Source of the DNA: Metabacillus sp. B2-18
GTDB lineage: Bacteria > Bacillota > Bacilli > Bacillales > Bacillaceae
Length of the DNA: 64,000 nucleotides
Reading direction: 5' to 3'
Assembly: GCF_021117275.1 (NCBI RefSeq)
Contig: NZ_CP088245.1
Coordinates: 2,083,501-2,147,500 of the forward strand
This document shows positions 26,676 to 35,213 of the stretch, one piece after another. The translations under genes and the position numbers were made by a program. Under the pieces are notes generated by a model. That model searched no databases. It was not told the origin of the DNA and was given only the letters and a program-made list of their open reading frames with translations. The stretch's first letter is position 1. Each line of letters starts with the position of its first letter.

Positions 26676-28034
26676 ATGCTTTCGAAACATAATTCCATAC
26701 AACGAGATCAAATTGAAATGATCGCTTTAGATCAACTTGTACCAGCGGACCATTTGGTTCGCAAAATAGAGGCTGCGATTGATTTCTCTTTTATTTATGA
26801 CTTAGTGGAAGATATGTATTCTGAAGTAGGCCGCCCGAGTATTGATCCAGTCATTCTGATTAAACTAACCTTCATTCAATATACCTTCGGTATTCGTTCG
26901 ATGCGAAAGACAATTGAAGAGGTTCAAACAAACATGGCCTATCGATGGTTCTTGGGCTATGGTTTCCATGATAAAGTGCCGCACTTCTCTACCTTCGGGA
27001 AAAATTACGAACGTAGATTTAAAGATACAGATATATTTGAACAAATATTCTATCGTATATTAAAGAGTGCTGCCGAGAAAAACCTTATTAGTGCAGAACA
27101 CATATTCATTGATTCTACTCATGTAAAAGCTAGTGCTAATAAGCATAAATTTCAAAAGAAGGTCGTACGGAAAGAAACAAGAGCTTACCAAGAGCGTCTT
27201 CAAGAAGAGATTAATCAAGATCGTGAAGATCATGGGAAAAAGCCTTTTCCACCAGATAAGTTTGACAAGGCAGAATCAAAAGAAATCAAGGAAAGTACAA
27301 CTGATCCAGAAAGTGGTTACTACGTTAAAGACGAACGCACAAAACAGTTTGCCTATTCATTTCACGCAGCAGCAGATCGCAAAGGTTTTGTATTAGGCGT
27401 GGATGTTACACCAGGTAATATTCATGACAGTCAAATGTTAGAGCCATTGGTTGAAGATGTAAGCGAGATAATAGGAAAACCAAATGCTGTTGCTGCAGAT
27501 GCTGCTTATAAGACTCCAGCGATTACAAAGTACTTAATAGAAAACAATATTATTCCAGCAGTACCTTACACAAGACCACGTACAAAAGATGGATTCTTCC
27601 GAAAACATGAATATGTTTATGATGAACACTTCGATTGTTACTTATGTCCAGCTGGGGAAATCTTGAAATACTCTACAACAACTAAAGAGGGATATAGAGA
27701 GTACAAATCTCCAAATCACATTTGCGCAACGTGTCCATTATTGGCTCAATGTACAGAGAGTAAAGATCACCAAAAAGTGGTGACGCGCCATATCTGGCAA
27801 GAATACGTAGAAGAGGCAGACCATCTACGTCATCATCAAGATGTAAAACCGATATATGCAAAACGGAAAGAAACAATTGAACGTGTATTTGCAGATGCCA
27901 AAGAAAAGCATGGGATGCGTTGGACAACTTTGAGGGGACTCAAAAAATTGACAATGCAGGCGATGCTTACTTTTGCTGCCATGAACTTAAAGAAGATGGC
28001 CAACTGGAATTGGAAAGGTCCAGTAATAGTATAA
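26676..28034 (+). CDS. IS1182-family transposase
   Basis: A 452-residue DDE transposase from ATG 26676, with GAGGTGAT at 26664-26671 in front of it. The N-terminal DUF772 domain (about 1-110, LVPADHLVRKIEAAIDFSFIYDLV) is followed by the catalytic core: Asp in IFIDSTHVKAS, Asp in VAADAAYKTP and Glu in RKETIERVFADAKEKHG. A four-Cys zinc-like module (CYLCPAG ... CATCPLLAQC) lies near residue 330-360. No stop or frameshift is seen, so the element may be active. Confidence 0.93.
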   Translation: MLSKHNSIQRDQIEMIALDQLVPADHLVRKIEAAIDFSFIYDLVEDMYSEVGRPSIDPVILIKLTFIQYTFGIRSMRKTIEEVQTNMAYRWFLGYGFHDKVPHFSTFGKNYERRFKDTDIFEQIFYRILKSAAEKNLISAEHIFIDSTHVKASANKHKFQKKVVRKETRAYQERLQEEINQDREDHGKKPFPPDKFDKAESKEIKESTTDPESGYYVKDERTKQFAYSFHAAADRKGFVLGVDVTPGNIHDSQMLEPLVEDVSEIIGKPNAVAADAAYKTPAITKYLIENNIIPAVPYTRPRTKDGFFRKHEYVYDEHFDCYLCPAGEILKYSTTTKEGYREYKSPNHICATCPLLAQCTESKDHQKVVTRHIWQEYVEEADHLRHHQDVKPIYAKRKETIERVFADAKEKHGMRWTTLRGLKKLTMQAMLTFAAMNLKKMANWNWKGPVIV

Positions 28035-28037
28035 TAT

Positions 28038-28062
28038 AGAGACTCGAAGAGTCTCTTTTTCA
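28038..28062 (+). terminator. Transposase terminator
   Basis: AGAGACTC-GAA-GAGTCTCTTTTT directly after the transposase stop. Confidence 0.8.
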
Positions 28063-28144
28063 TAAAAGTTGAACGAAATTAATATAAAATCGCAAAAAGG
28101 GTTTGGAATGTATTACATTCCAAACCCTTTTTGTCGACAGTCTG

Positions 28145-28173
28145 ACACGTTCATCAAAATAAGATGAACGTGC
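28145..28173. repeat. Right copy of the 29-bp target duplication
   Basis: Identical to 26558-26586. Unlike the left copy it keeps the original CTTTTACG tail, so it still reads as a terminator for the left-to-right direction. Before insertion the palindrome was longer (ACGTAAAA outer arm left of 26558, TTTTACGT right of 28173). Confidence 0.9.
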
Positions 28174-28200
28174 TTTTACGTATTGGATAGGAAGAAAAAA

Positions 28201-28344
28201 TTAATGTTTCTGGTGACTTTTTGCTATTTCTTCTTTTATACGCTCTTCTTCTTCTTGTACACAAATACGTGTAATTTGTTCAATTAACATATGATTAACA
28301 TAGTCGCCTTCTTCAATACAAGAGCTTTCTTTATCTTCCTTCAT
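28201..28344 (-). CDS. Small acidic protein, 47 residues
   Basis: ATG 28344 is preceded by AAAGGAG nine bases upstream. The product, MKEDKESSCIEEGDYVNHML... to ...EEIAKSHQKH, is a charged helical peptide with two cysteines. Family not recognised. It converged originally on the glycosidase gene through the shared terminator now split by the IS. Confidence 0.6.
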   Translation of the reverse strand: MKEDKESSCIEEGDYVNHMLIEQITRICVQEEEERIKEEIAKSHQKH

Positions 28345-28454
28345 ATGTAAGAGCTCCTTTCTCCAGACAGAATAATATCGGAATATGATTCGGCATTGCC
28401 ATTATAAAGCCGAGCTTTTCTTTTATCATTTGTATAAAAAAGGAGCTGTATTCA

Positions 28455-28494
28455 AAAAAACAAAAGACCTTGATTGGCTAAGGTCTTTTTAATG
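28455..28494 (-). terminator. Terminator of the FbpA-like gene
   Basis: AAAAGACCTT / AAGGTCTTTT stem with T-rich tail on the minus strand. Confidence 0.75.
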
Positions 28495-28509
28495 TATAAA
28501 CATATCTTA

Positions 28510-28677
28510 TTAACAGTAATGGTCCTCAGTGGTTTTGGAATAGAGTATATGCTCTAATTCTTTTTCAGTAGCCTCATAAAACTGTCTTCCATCAGGCATT
28601 TTAAAAACATTTTGATCCAAAAGAGCAGAAATAATTTCCGCTTTAGTTGTAAAAGTATCTTTTATTGCTTCACACAT
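28510..28677 (-). CDS. FbpA-like small protein (Fur-regulated basic protein family)
   Basis: A 55-residue product whose core AEIISALLDQNVFKMPDGRQFYEATEKELEHIL follows the FbpA family pattern (LL..GVYK.PDGRQLYELTL.ELE). FbpA proteins are small partners in the iron-sparing response of Bacillus. The promoter is strong (TTGACA, 17 bases, TAATAT), but the operator-like site at its start is a cre element rather than a Fur box. It may be a family member under carbon rather than iron control. The ribosome site is GGGTGAT, four or five bases from ATG. Confidence 0.65.
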   Translation of the reverse strand: MCEAIKDTFTTKAEIISALLDQNVFKMPDGRQFYEATEKELEHILYSKTTEDHYC

Positions 28678-28694
28678 ACATATCACCCCAATAA

Positions 28695-28709
28695 TTGAAA
28701 GCGTTTACA
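28695..28709. promoter_or_regulatory. cre site (CcpA) just downstream of a promoter
   Basis: TTGAAAGCGTTTACA matches WTGNAANCGNWNNCA at every fixed position. It sits six bases after the -10 box of the FbpA-like gene, a position expected to block transcription when CcpA binds. Confidence 0.7.
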
Positions 28710-28714
28710 ATTTA

Positions 28715-28743
28715 ATATTAAAGAAAAATTTAGGAAATGTCAA
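28715..28743 (-). promoter_or_regulatory. Sigma-A promoter of the FbpA-like gene
   Basis: TTGACA (28743-28738), a 17-base spacer, and TAATAT (28720-28715) on the minus strand. Confidence 0.7.
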
Positions 28744-28854
28744 CCAGATTTATAGGTAGTTTTTTAATTATTATAATGAGTAAGTAACGTAGCCACTGAT
28801 ATTACAACTACTACCAATAACATTCAGCCAAATTTTTTAGAGTTTGAGATTAAA

Positions 28855-28885
28855 GAAGTCCCCACTAAATGAGGACTTTTTGTAT
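28855..28885. terminator. Terminator downstream of yhfC
   Basis: AAGTCCcCA / TGAGGACTT hairpin with T-run on the plus side and A-rich arm on the other; it probably works for the minus-strand gene. Confidence 0.65.
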
Positions 28886-28900
28886 AATATTTAACTATCT

Positions 28901-29665
28901 TTAAAACCAGTGCTTTGATTTTTTTATAAAAATAAGTGAAAGAAAAGCAGTAACAGCTAAATATGCTTCAATTATCCATAATTGAGTTAAATGACCTGTT
29001 TGGTAAAAGACAGCAGGAAAATCTACTGCGGCATGTATGAGTATGGCAAGCAGAACATATGAAAATTTCCTTTTTAAGACGGCGTACAAAACGAGTATAG
29101 AAAGGGCAATTTGTAAGAATACCACAAACAAACGTTCTATTATGATATAAAAAGAATCTAACACACTATGGTCCAATACACTGTTACGTAATAGTTCCAT
29201 TTGTTGACTATTCATTTGACTTCCGATTGTTGCTTCAAATGTTCCGGCATTTATCATAAAAGCAAAAATAATTAAAGGAACAACTGTCAATAAATTAAGA
29301 ATAACTGCTTCTATTCCTCCCCAGCCTATACCGAACGAAACACCATCTTTATATGATCTATATTTCTTTAATATCCATGTAAACAAAAGAAACCTTCCAA
29401 GCTCCTCGAAAACACCTGCAGTCATTCCACCGTATAGACCAAAGAGCCATGGGTGATCTGCATAATTTGGAAATGTTGTAATGACTGCAATGTGAAGGAG
29501 CTTTTCTAGTACTTGTGTTATGACAAAAAATCCAATTCCACCAATAATGATAGGTTTTACTGAGATTCCAATTTTGTTTCTGAAAAAAAGAATAAGTCCT
29601 AAAAAAAGAATAAAGGAAAATATAACAGGAAAGAACATGGATACAATAGTTAAATTACTAATCAT
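28901..29665 (-). CDS. yhfC: YhfC-family intramembrane metalloprotease-like protein
   Basis: A 254-residue polytopic membrane protein with about seven helices. The putative active-site motifs of the CPBP/PrsW-like superfamily are visible: FEELGRFLLF with the Glu-Glu pair (about residue 88), FGIGWGGIEAV (about 112) and a late ILIHAAVDFPAV with His. B. subtilis YhfC is a member of the Fur regulon. The upstream region here (29690-29740) contains TGATAAT-type sequences that look like Fur boxes. Function is unknown. Confidence 0.8.
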   Translation of the reverse strand: MISNLTIVSMFFPVIFSFILFLGLILFFRNKIGISVKPIIIGGIGFFVITQVLEKLLHIAVITTFPNYADHPWLFGLYGGMTAGVFEELGRFLLFTWILKKYRSYKDGVSFGIGWGGIEAVILNLLTVVPLIIFAFMINAGTFEATIGSQMNSQQMELLRNSVLDHSVLDSFYIIIERLFVVFLQIALSILVLYAVLKRKFSYVLLAILIHAAVDFPAVFYQTGHLTQLWIIEAYLAVTAFLSLIFIKKSKHWF

Positions 29666-29690
29666 TCAAAACACTCCTTTTATTATTAAA

Positions 29691-29740
29691 AATGATAATG
29701 ATTGTTTAAAAAAATAAAAGTATTATTATCATTATTAATA
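29691..29740 (-). promoter_or_regulatory. Candidate Fur boxes upstream of yhfC
   Basis: TGATAATGATTG (29693-29704) and TATTATTATCATTATTA (29721-29737) resemble the TGATAATNATTATCA Fur consensus. The region is extremely AT-rich, so chance matches are possible. Iron control of YhfC in B. subtilis supports the reading. Confidence 0.5.
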
Positions 29741-29859
29741 ATAATAACGAAAAACAATGATGTCAATCCTTTTTTGGGTAAAATTATTAAAAGGTTCTTC
29801 TTTAACTTAATATTTATAATGATTTTAGGAAAATTAATAATAAAGGACCTAAAGAAAGG

Positions 29860-30666
29860 ATGAGAAACATTAGGTTTTACTTAACATTTTCGATAGTAGG
29901 TTTAAGCCTATTTTTTATTGTCATAAATATTATTAAGGGCCATGAAACATTTGCAACTATGAACTTGGATGAAGAAGAAAAAATTCACATTTATCTTGTT
30001 GGAGATTCAACTGTTTCAACATATAAAAAGAGTTTGTCACCTAGAATGGGGTGGGGCCAGGTTTTAGATGAAATGTTTAATGAGAAGGTTATGATTCATA
30101 ACGAAGCAGTATCTAAAAGAAGCTCTAAGAGTTTTTACAATGAGGGAAGATTAACAAAAATCGTTAACCACTTACAACAAGGGGATTATCTCTTTATTCA
30201 ATTCGGACATAACGATGAAAAAGTAAATGATCCAAATCGATACACTGAACCATTTACTACTTATAAGAAATACTTGAAAAAATATATTATAGCCGCAAGA
30301 TCAAAAGGTGCTTTCCCAGTACTAATTACTCCGGTTGAGCGTAGGGAATTTTCAACAAATGGACATATCGTTCATACACATGGTGATTATCCAAAAGCAA
30401 TGAAACAATTAGCTGAAGAAGAAAATGTGCCAGTAATTGACCTAACATCAAAAAGTAACCGACTTTTTAGCAAACTCGGATCTAAAAAAACCAAAGAACT
30501 TTTTTTATGGCTCCCTCCAAATAAAAACCCACATTACCCTGAGGGAAAAAAAGATAACACACATTTACAGGAACGAGGTGCTTATATTGTAGCATCTTTA
30601 GTAATTGATGGAATAAAAGAACTAAATCTACCTATTAAAGAACACATTGTTAATCAAGATAAATAA
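29860..30666 (+). CDS. Secreted SGNH hydrolase, rhamnogalacturonan acetylesterase-like
   Basis: A 268-residue esterase with an N-terminal membrane segment (about residues 5-25) acting as signal or anchor. The SGNH blocks are intact: block I VGDSTVSTY with the nucleophile Ser (about residue 50), an Asn-containing block II, block III FIQFGHNDEK and block V DNTHLQERGA with Asp/His (about 228-231). Members such as YesT/RhgT of Bacillus remove acetyl groups from pectin side chains. AAAGG lies right against the ATG, so the exact start is somewhat uncertain. It stands alone with its own terminator. Confidence 0.8.
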   Translation: MRNIRFYLTFSIVGLSLFFIVINIIKGHETFATMNLDEEEKIHIYLVGDSTVSTYKKSLSPRMGWGQVLDEMFNEKVMIHNEAVSKRSSKSFYNEGRLTKIVNHLQQGDYLFIQFGHNDEKVNDPNRYTEPFTTYKKYLKKYIIAARSKGAFPVLITPVERREFSTNGHIVHTHGDYPKAMKQLAEEENVPVIDLTSKSNRLFSKLGSKKTKELFLWLPPNKNPHYPEGKKDNTHLQERGAYIVASLVIDGIKELNLPIKEHIVNQDK

Positions 30667-30667
30667 G

Positions 30668-30703
30668 GTACTGTTTAGAATGATATTCTAACAGTACTTT
30701 TTT
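30668..30703 (+). terminator. Terminator after the SGNH hydrolase gene
   Basis: GTACTGTTTAGAAT / ATTCTAACAGTAC with a three-base loop and TTTTTT. Confidence 0.9.
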
Positions 30704-30892
30704 CATTTATAGGATATATACAGAAATAATGATCATATTCTTGGTCATTACTATGAAAAAACTTCAACCAACAAAGAAAATCGTTAATAAAAAATCTTAC
30801 ATTAGAAAAGGAATATTAAAATAAAGAAAGAAATACATATATACAGGTTCATCCGAAAGCGTTTACTTAATTAAGTTGGAGGGGTGTAGTAT

Positions 30893-32452
30893 ATGTATCT
30901 AACAATTGGAAAGCTTTTTGAACAAACTGTTTCAAAGTATCCTAACAAAGAAGCAATTGTGGATTGCTCTCGAAATATTCGTTTTACATTTGGACAGTGG
31001 AATGAAGAAGTAAATAAACTTGCTAATGCTCTGTTAGCTTTAGGTGTACGAAAAGGAGATCGAATTTCTACTTATTTATTTAACAGTTATGAATTAGGTA
31101 CAGTTTATTTTGCTGCTGCAAAAATTGGTGCCATTATTAATCCAATTAATTTTAGGCTAAAAGCAGAGGAGGTTTCATACATCCTTTTAGATGCAGCTCC
31201 AAAGGTTGTTTTATTTGAACAAGCTCTTGAAGAGTCCATCACGAACATTCACAAACGATTTCCCTCTATTTCCTTTATTTATATTGATGAATCTGTTCCT
31301 AGTTATGCTTCTTCTTTTCAAAACATCGTAAAAAATTCTCCATCAAATCATCCAGAAATCTTTGTAGAAGAAAATGATACGTATGCCATTATGTATACTA
31401 GTGGAACGACAGGACGCCCAAAAGGTGTTATGCATCGACATCGTGATATGATAGAACAAAGTTTAATTTGTATAAATGCATTATCCATTACTTCTAAAGA
31501 TGTGGGTCTTGTTACAGCACCAATGTTTCATTGTGCAGAGCTTCATTGCAGCTTTTTACCCCGTGTACATGCTGGTGCAACAAATATTATTATCCATCAT
31601 TTTGATCCGAAGATGGTTTTAAAAACAATTGAAGAAGAAAGCGTTACAATGCTGTTTGCAGCTCCTACAATGTGGAATATGCTTCTTCAAGAGGATATTG
31701 AGCAATATAAAATAAGTTCCCTCAATGTTGGATTATACGGGGCAGCCCCGATGGCCCCTGCTTTGGTAAAGGCTTGTAAACAAAAGTTAGGAATTGAACT
31801 AGTTCAAGCATATGGAATGACAGAAATGGGACCAGCAATAGCTTTTTTAGATAGAGATGAACAATTAACTAAGGCAGGTTCTGCCGGTAGAGCTTGTTTT
31901 AATCATGAAATAAGAATCGTACAACCAAAAGAAGAAGGCCCATCAGATCCAGATGACATTCTTCCAATAGGTGAGGTCGGTGAAATTATCGTAAAAGGAC
32001 CATGCATGATGCTTGGATATTTTAACAAAGACGAAGCAACAGAAAAAGCAATGTATAAAGGGTGGTATCATTCCGGTGACCTTGGCTATTTAGATGAAGA
32101 TGGTTATTTATTTGTTGCTGACCGAGTAGATGATATGATTATAAGTGGTGGTGAAAATGTATATCCCCGTGAAGTAGAGGACGCTTTGTATGAACATGAG
32201 GGGATTTTGGATGTTGCCGTTTTAGGACAACCTGATGAGTTATGGGGTGAAAGAGTAATTGCAGTTATAGTGAAAAAGGATGAAACTTTAACAGCTGAAC
32301 AACTTGATCAATTTTTAAAAAACTCAGATAAACTTGCACCCTACAAACGACCAAAAAGATATGTGTTTGTTACCGAATTACCACGGAATGCAAGTGGGAA
32401 AATTCAAAAGTTTTTATTAAGGAAATCTTTATCACAAAATAAAGTGAAATAA
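30893..32452 (+). CDS. Acyl-CoA ligase (AMP-dependent, LcfB/YhfL-like)
   Basis: A 519-residue ANL-superfamily ligase that activates a fatty or other acid to its CoA thioester through an acyl-AMP. Motifs: YTSGTTGRPKGVMHRH (P-loop, about 168), QAYGMTEMGP (about 310), GWYHSGDLGYLDEDGYLFVADRVDDMI (A7-A8 hinge) and NASGKIQK with the catalytic Lys near 508. Overall layout is like B. subtilis YhfL/LcfB. GGAGGGG precedes the ATG. A weak cre-like AAAGCGTTTAC lies 40 bases upstream. The gene is monocistronic with a terminator. Confidence 0.88.
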   Translation: MYLTIGKLFEQTVSKYPNKEAIVDCSRNIRFTFGQWNEEVNKLANALLALGVRKGDRISTYLFNSYELGTVYFAAAKIGAIINPINFRLKAEEVSYILLDAAPKVVLFEQALEESITNIHKRFPSISFIYIDESVPSYASSFQNIVKNSPSNHPEIFVEENDTYAIMYTSGTTGRPKGVMHRHRDMIEQSLICINALSITSKDVGLVTAPMFHCAELHCSFLPRVHAGATNIIIHHFDPKMVLKTIEEESVTMLFAAPTMWNMLLQEDIEQYKISSLNVGLYGAAPMAPALVKACKQKLGIELVQAYGMTEMGPAIAFLDRDEQLTKAGSAGRACFNHEIRIVQPKEEGPSDPDDILPIGEVGEIIVKGPCMMLGYFNKDEATEKAMYKGWYHSGDLGYLDEDGYLFVADRVDDMIISGGENVYPREVEDALYEHEGILDVAVLGQPDELWGERVIAVIVKKDETLTAEQLDQFLKNSDKLAPYKRPKRYVFVTELPRNASGKIQKFLLRKSLSQNKVK

Positions 32453-32460
32453 TTGGAAAA

Positions 32461-32494
32461 TAGAGCCTTTCTGATGGAAGGCTCTACTATTTTT
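32461..32494. terminator. Terminator after the acyl-CoA ligase gene
   Basis: TAGAGCCTTtC / GgAAGGCTCTA hairpin with a T-rich tail. Confidence 0.85.
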
Positions 32495-32548
32495 ATAAGA
32501 AAATGATAGTGGAAGAGGGAAGGTATGATGGTGGATTAAGTATAAATA

Positions 32549-32821
32549 TTACTTTTTTTTCTTAAAAGCTTTTTCTGAAACATTTTTGAAAACTTTTGAA
32601 GAGGTATCAACTGTATTACCGATAACATTGTTTCCGGTATCAGAGATTTTTTTGACTATTTTACCCGAGGAATCAACAGTTTTTCCAACAAGACCGCCAT
32701 CACCTGAAATCGACTTAACAATCTTTCCAGATGTGTCCACTGTATGATGAACAAATTCATTAGCTTCCTTTGAAATTCCTTTAATCAATCCATCGTTTCT
32801 TTCATTGTTGTTATTTGTCAC
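32549..32821 (-). CDS. Small repeat protein of unknown function
   Basis: A 90-residue protein from GTG 32821 with GGGAGG upstream. The body consists of three imperfect 20-25 residue repeats with the core VDTSGKIVKSIS (about residues 28, 49 and 72), each followed by a Gly/Asp-rich turn, and it ends in a Lys cluster. The regular V-D-(T/S)-S-x-K pattern suggests an amphipathic repeat structure that could coat a surface. It has no membrane segment or signal peptide. Family not recognised; a spore or stress role is only a guess. Confidence 0.65.
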   Translation of the reverse strand: MTNNNNERNDGLIKGISKEANEFVHHTVDTSGKIVKSISGDGGLVGKTVDSSGKIVKKISDTGNNVIGNTVDTSSKVFKNVSEKAFKKKK

Positions 32822-33035
32822 TTTTCACATTCCTCCCTTAGTTAAAAAATACTACTGTAAAGGGTATGTGAGGAAAGAAGATATATGAGAAAAAGTTTAT
32901 ATCATTTATGATTTTAAATTAGTTTAAAATTTAGTGAAAATAACATATTTCAAAACAAAATGAAAAAAGATAATGAGTATGATATAGTTAGAAAGCTATT
33001 TTTGATAAGATGAAAAGAAAAGAGACGTGATCAAG

Positions 33036-34340
33036 ATGACTGAATTTTTAAAACTAGGTATTCGAAAAGAAGTGAATCATACATTAAAATCTCTAGGACT
33101 AATGAACCCAACACCTATTCAGGAACAAACAATTCCAAAAATATTAGAGGGAAGAGATGTGATTGCACAGGCTCAAACCGGTACAGGGAAAACACTTGCA
33201 TTTGTTCTTCCCATTTTAGAAAAAATTGATGTGAGTCAATCTGAGGTTCAAGCACTTATTTTAACTCCAACAAGAGAATTGGCACAACAAATATCAAAAG
33301 AAATAAAGAAGATGCTTGAAAATTTAGAAGGTGTAAATGTTCTTGCTGTTTATGGTGGACAAGATGTTGAACATCAACTGAAAAAGCTTAGAGGGGCACA
33401 GCATATTGTTGTAGCAACACCAGGAAGATTGCTTGACCATATTCGCCGTAAAACAATTGATTTATCAACGGTTACAATGCTAGTTTTAGATGAAGCAGAT
33501 CAAATGTTACATATGGGCTTTTTGCCTGAAGTAGAAGATATTATTTATGAAACACTTTCCACTCGACAAACGATGTTATTCTCTGCAACAATGCCAGATG
33601 AAATTCGGGCATTAGCTAAAAAATATTTGATAGATCCGGAGAATATACAAGTTAAAGCAAAAAATCTGACTGTTGATAAAATAAAACAAATTGTGATTGA
33701 AACAACTGACAGAAGAAAGCAAGCCACCTTGTTACATCTGTTGCAAGAGCAGCGTCCCTTTTTAGCGATTATTTTTTGCCGTACAAAAATTCGAGCAAAA
33801 AAGCTACAAGAAGCATTAATTGCTAATGGCTATGAATCCGATGAATTACACGGCGATCTAACTCAAGCTAAGCGGGAAAAGGCGATGAAACGTTTTAGAG
33901 AGGCTAAAATTCAGTTCCTTGTCGCAACTGATGTTGCAGCAAGAGGCCTTGATGTGGAAGGTGTGACACATGTTTTCAACTATGATATTCCTCACGATGT
34001 AGAAAGCTACATTCACCGAATTGGTCGAACAGGTAGGGCAGGTGGAGTAGGTATTGCCTATACACTTGTGGCACCAAAAGACATGGATTTTTTACGGATG
34101 ATCGAAAAAGGTATTAATCAATCTATGGAAAAACAGGTTATTAGAGGGATTAGTGTTCCTGATCGAGAAGATTATGATAAAGAAAGAAAAGAACAAATAA
34201 GAAAAGAAAGTCGTCCATTTAATAGCGGGAGAAAAACAAATCCCCGAAGAAACTCTGATTCCAATCAACCACCAAAAGAACGGAATAAAAGAGTGTCAAA
34301 ATCTGCTTCTAAAGATGGTAGAAGAAATAGGCAAAGATAA
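33036..34340 (+). CDS. DEAD-box ATP-dependent RNA helicase
   Basis: A 434-residue helicase. ATG 33036 is chosen because AGACGTGAT just upstream pairs with the 16S tail. All core motifs are intact: Q motif with [10 protein letters not shown], motif I AQTGTGKT, Ia PTRELAQ, Ib TPGR, II DEAD, III SAT, then IV-VI ending [10 protein letters not shown]. The C-terminal ~60 residues are basic and rich in Arg/Asn/Ser, a typical RNA-binding tail. It belongs to the CshA/CshB/YfmL-like group of RNA-remodelling enzymes for cold adaptation, ribosome assembly or RNA decay; the exact orthologue is not assigned. Confidence 0.92.
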   Translation: MTEFLKLGIRKEVNHTLKSLGLMNPTPIQEQTIPKILEGRDVIAQAQTGTGKTLAFVLPILEKIDVSQSEVQALILTPTRELAQQISKEIKKMLENLEGVNVLAVYGGQDVEHQLKKLRGAQHIVVATPGRLLDHIRRKTIDLSTVTMLVLDEADQMLHMGFLPEVEDIIYETLSTRQTMLFSATMPDEIRALAKKYLIDPENIQVKAKNLTVDKIKQIVIETTDRRKQATLLHLLQEQRPFLAIIFCRTKIRAKKLQEALIANGYESDELHGDLTQAKREKAMKRFREAKIQFLVATDVAARGLDVEGVTHVFNYDIPHDVESYIHRIGRTGRAGGVGIAYTLVAPKDMDFLRMIEKGINQSMEKQVIRGISVPDREDYDKERKEQIRKESRPFNSGRKTNPRRNSDSNQPPKERNKRVSKSASKDGRRNRQR

Positions 34341-34344
34341 AAAG

Positions 34345-34388
34345 GAGTGGCTGTCCCTTGTACAAGAGATGACAGCCACTCTTTTTAT
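34345..34388. terminator. Terminator after the helicase gene
   Basis: GAGTGGCTGTC / GACAGCCACTC stem with T-run on the plus strand. The minus-strand small gene ends against it, so it is shared. Confidence 0.85.
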
Positions 34389-34510
34389 TTTTGAAGATCC
34401 TTTTTTGTTTGTTCACTTCTAATGTTGATATCTTTAGAAAACTCAGTATCTTTATTTTTATTGTTAGGATATTTATTTTGACGCTCACGGTTATCATTGC
34501 GATTTGTCAT
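34385..34510 (-). CDS. Small hydrophilic protein, 41 residues (possible spore protein)
   Basis: ATG 34510 has GGGAGGT eight to nine bases upstream, a strong site. The product (MTNRNDNRERQNKYPNN... then DTEFSKDINIRSEQTKKDLQK) is very polar and Asn/Lys-rich, with a D-x-E-F-S block reminiscent of YfhD/YpzG-type small spore proteins. That resemblance is weak. Confidence 0.55.
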   Translation of the reverse strand: MTNRNDNRERQNKYPNNKNKDTEFSKDINIRSEQTKKDLQK

Positions 34511-34685
34511 AGTACGTACCTCCCTTCAGAGTTAGTCAATCCTATTATGTACAATAAAATTGGCTTTTATATTAACAATAATTATTAAAAAACAAAGGGA
34601 TTTTACATACTCTTTTTTAAAAAGAGGATACTATATTTTAGTTACAAATTTGGCATTCTTGGTAGAATATAAGGGAGACATTAAA

Positions 34686-35195
34686 ATGGATCAGAAGCTC
34701 TTTGGATGGATTAATTCCTTAGCAGGTAAAAATCAAACAATAGACCAAGTCATGGTGTTTGCCTCAACAAAGTTTCGTTATTTGTTTGCTAGTGTTCTTT
34801 TAATGATATTGATTGGGAGTCGATCAAGAAAGAAGCTAACATATCAAACTGTACTTTCACTGGTTATTAGTAGTAGTGCTAAGGCGTTGATTAATAAGAT
34901 TAAATTTAGGCCTAGACCTTTTGTCACACGTGATGTTAATGTATTACTTGCCTCAAAACTCGATACAACATATTTAAGTAAACATAGTTTATTATCTTTT
35001 GCTGTTTCTACCATGGTTTACATGTATTATAGTGGAATTGGGAAAATCATGTTGGCTATGTCATCTCTTACTGCAATCTCACGTATCTGGGTAGGCGCAC
35101 ATTATCCACTTGATGTTGTAAGAAGCTCGATAATAGGGGCATTGATTAGTATACTTGTAAAAAAATGTACGTTCATAAGTTGGAGAGAAGGGTGA
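34686..35195 (+). CDS. PAP2-family phosphatase, BcrC-like
   Basis: A 169-residue membrane protein. ATG 34686 has AAGGGAGA upstream; the longer frame from 34560 is AT-rich leader. It has four or five helices with the three phosphatase signature regions: KIKFRPRPF (K-x6-RP, about residue 75), YLSKHSLLSF in place of PSGH (about 99), and SRIWVGAHYPLDVV (SR-x5-H-x3-D, about 140). Such enzymes recycle undecaprenyl pyrophosphate for wall synthesis. The SKH version of the second motif is a small deviation, but the catalytic His is kept. Confidence 0.8.
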   Translation: MDQKLFGWINSLAGKNQTIDQVMVFASTKFRYLFASVLLMILIGSRSRKKLTYQTVLSLVISSSAKALINKIKFRPRPFVTRDVNVLLASKLDTTYLSKHSLLSFAVSTMVYMYYSGIGKIMLAMSSLTAISRIWVGAHYPLDVVRSSIIGALISILVKKCTFISWREG

Positions 35196-35213
35196 TGTGA
35201 GATCACCCTATTT
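35190..35213 (+). terminator. Hairpin at the end of the PAP2 gene
   Basis: GGGTGAT / ATCACCC stem overlapping the stop codon, followed by TATTTAT. The T tract is weak. Confidence 0.5.

Larger units (their letters stand above)
26587..28144 (+). mobile_element. IS1182-family insertion sequence, 1558 bp
   Basis: The ends match as inverted repeats: CAGACTGTAGACAAA on the left and, reading inward, CAGACTGTCGACAAA on the right, with one difference. Inside each end is a strong hairpin: CAAACTCAA/TTGAGTTTG at 26598-26621, and an approximately 19-bp stem around GGGTTTGGAATGTA at 28094-28132. These would insulate the transposase gene from outside transcription. One intact transposase ORF fills the element. 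It is flanked by 29-bp direct repeats made of the former terminator stem, in keeping with the family's preference for palindromic targets. Confidence 0.92.

Noticed and set aside
30845..30860. cre-like GAAAGCGTTTACTT before the acyl-CoA ligase gene
   Set aside because: Too many mismatches at fixed cre positions to list as a site on its own.
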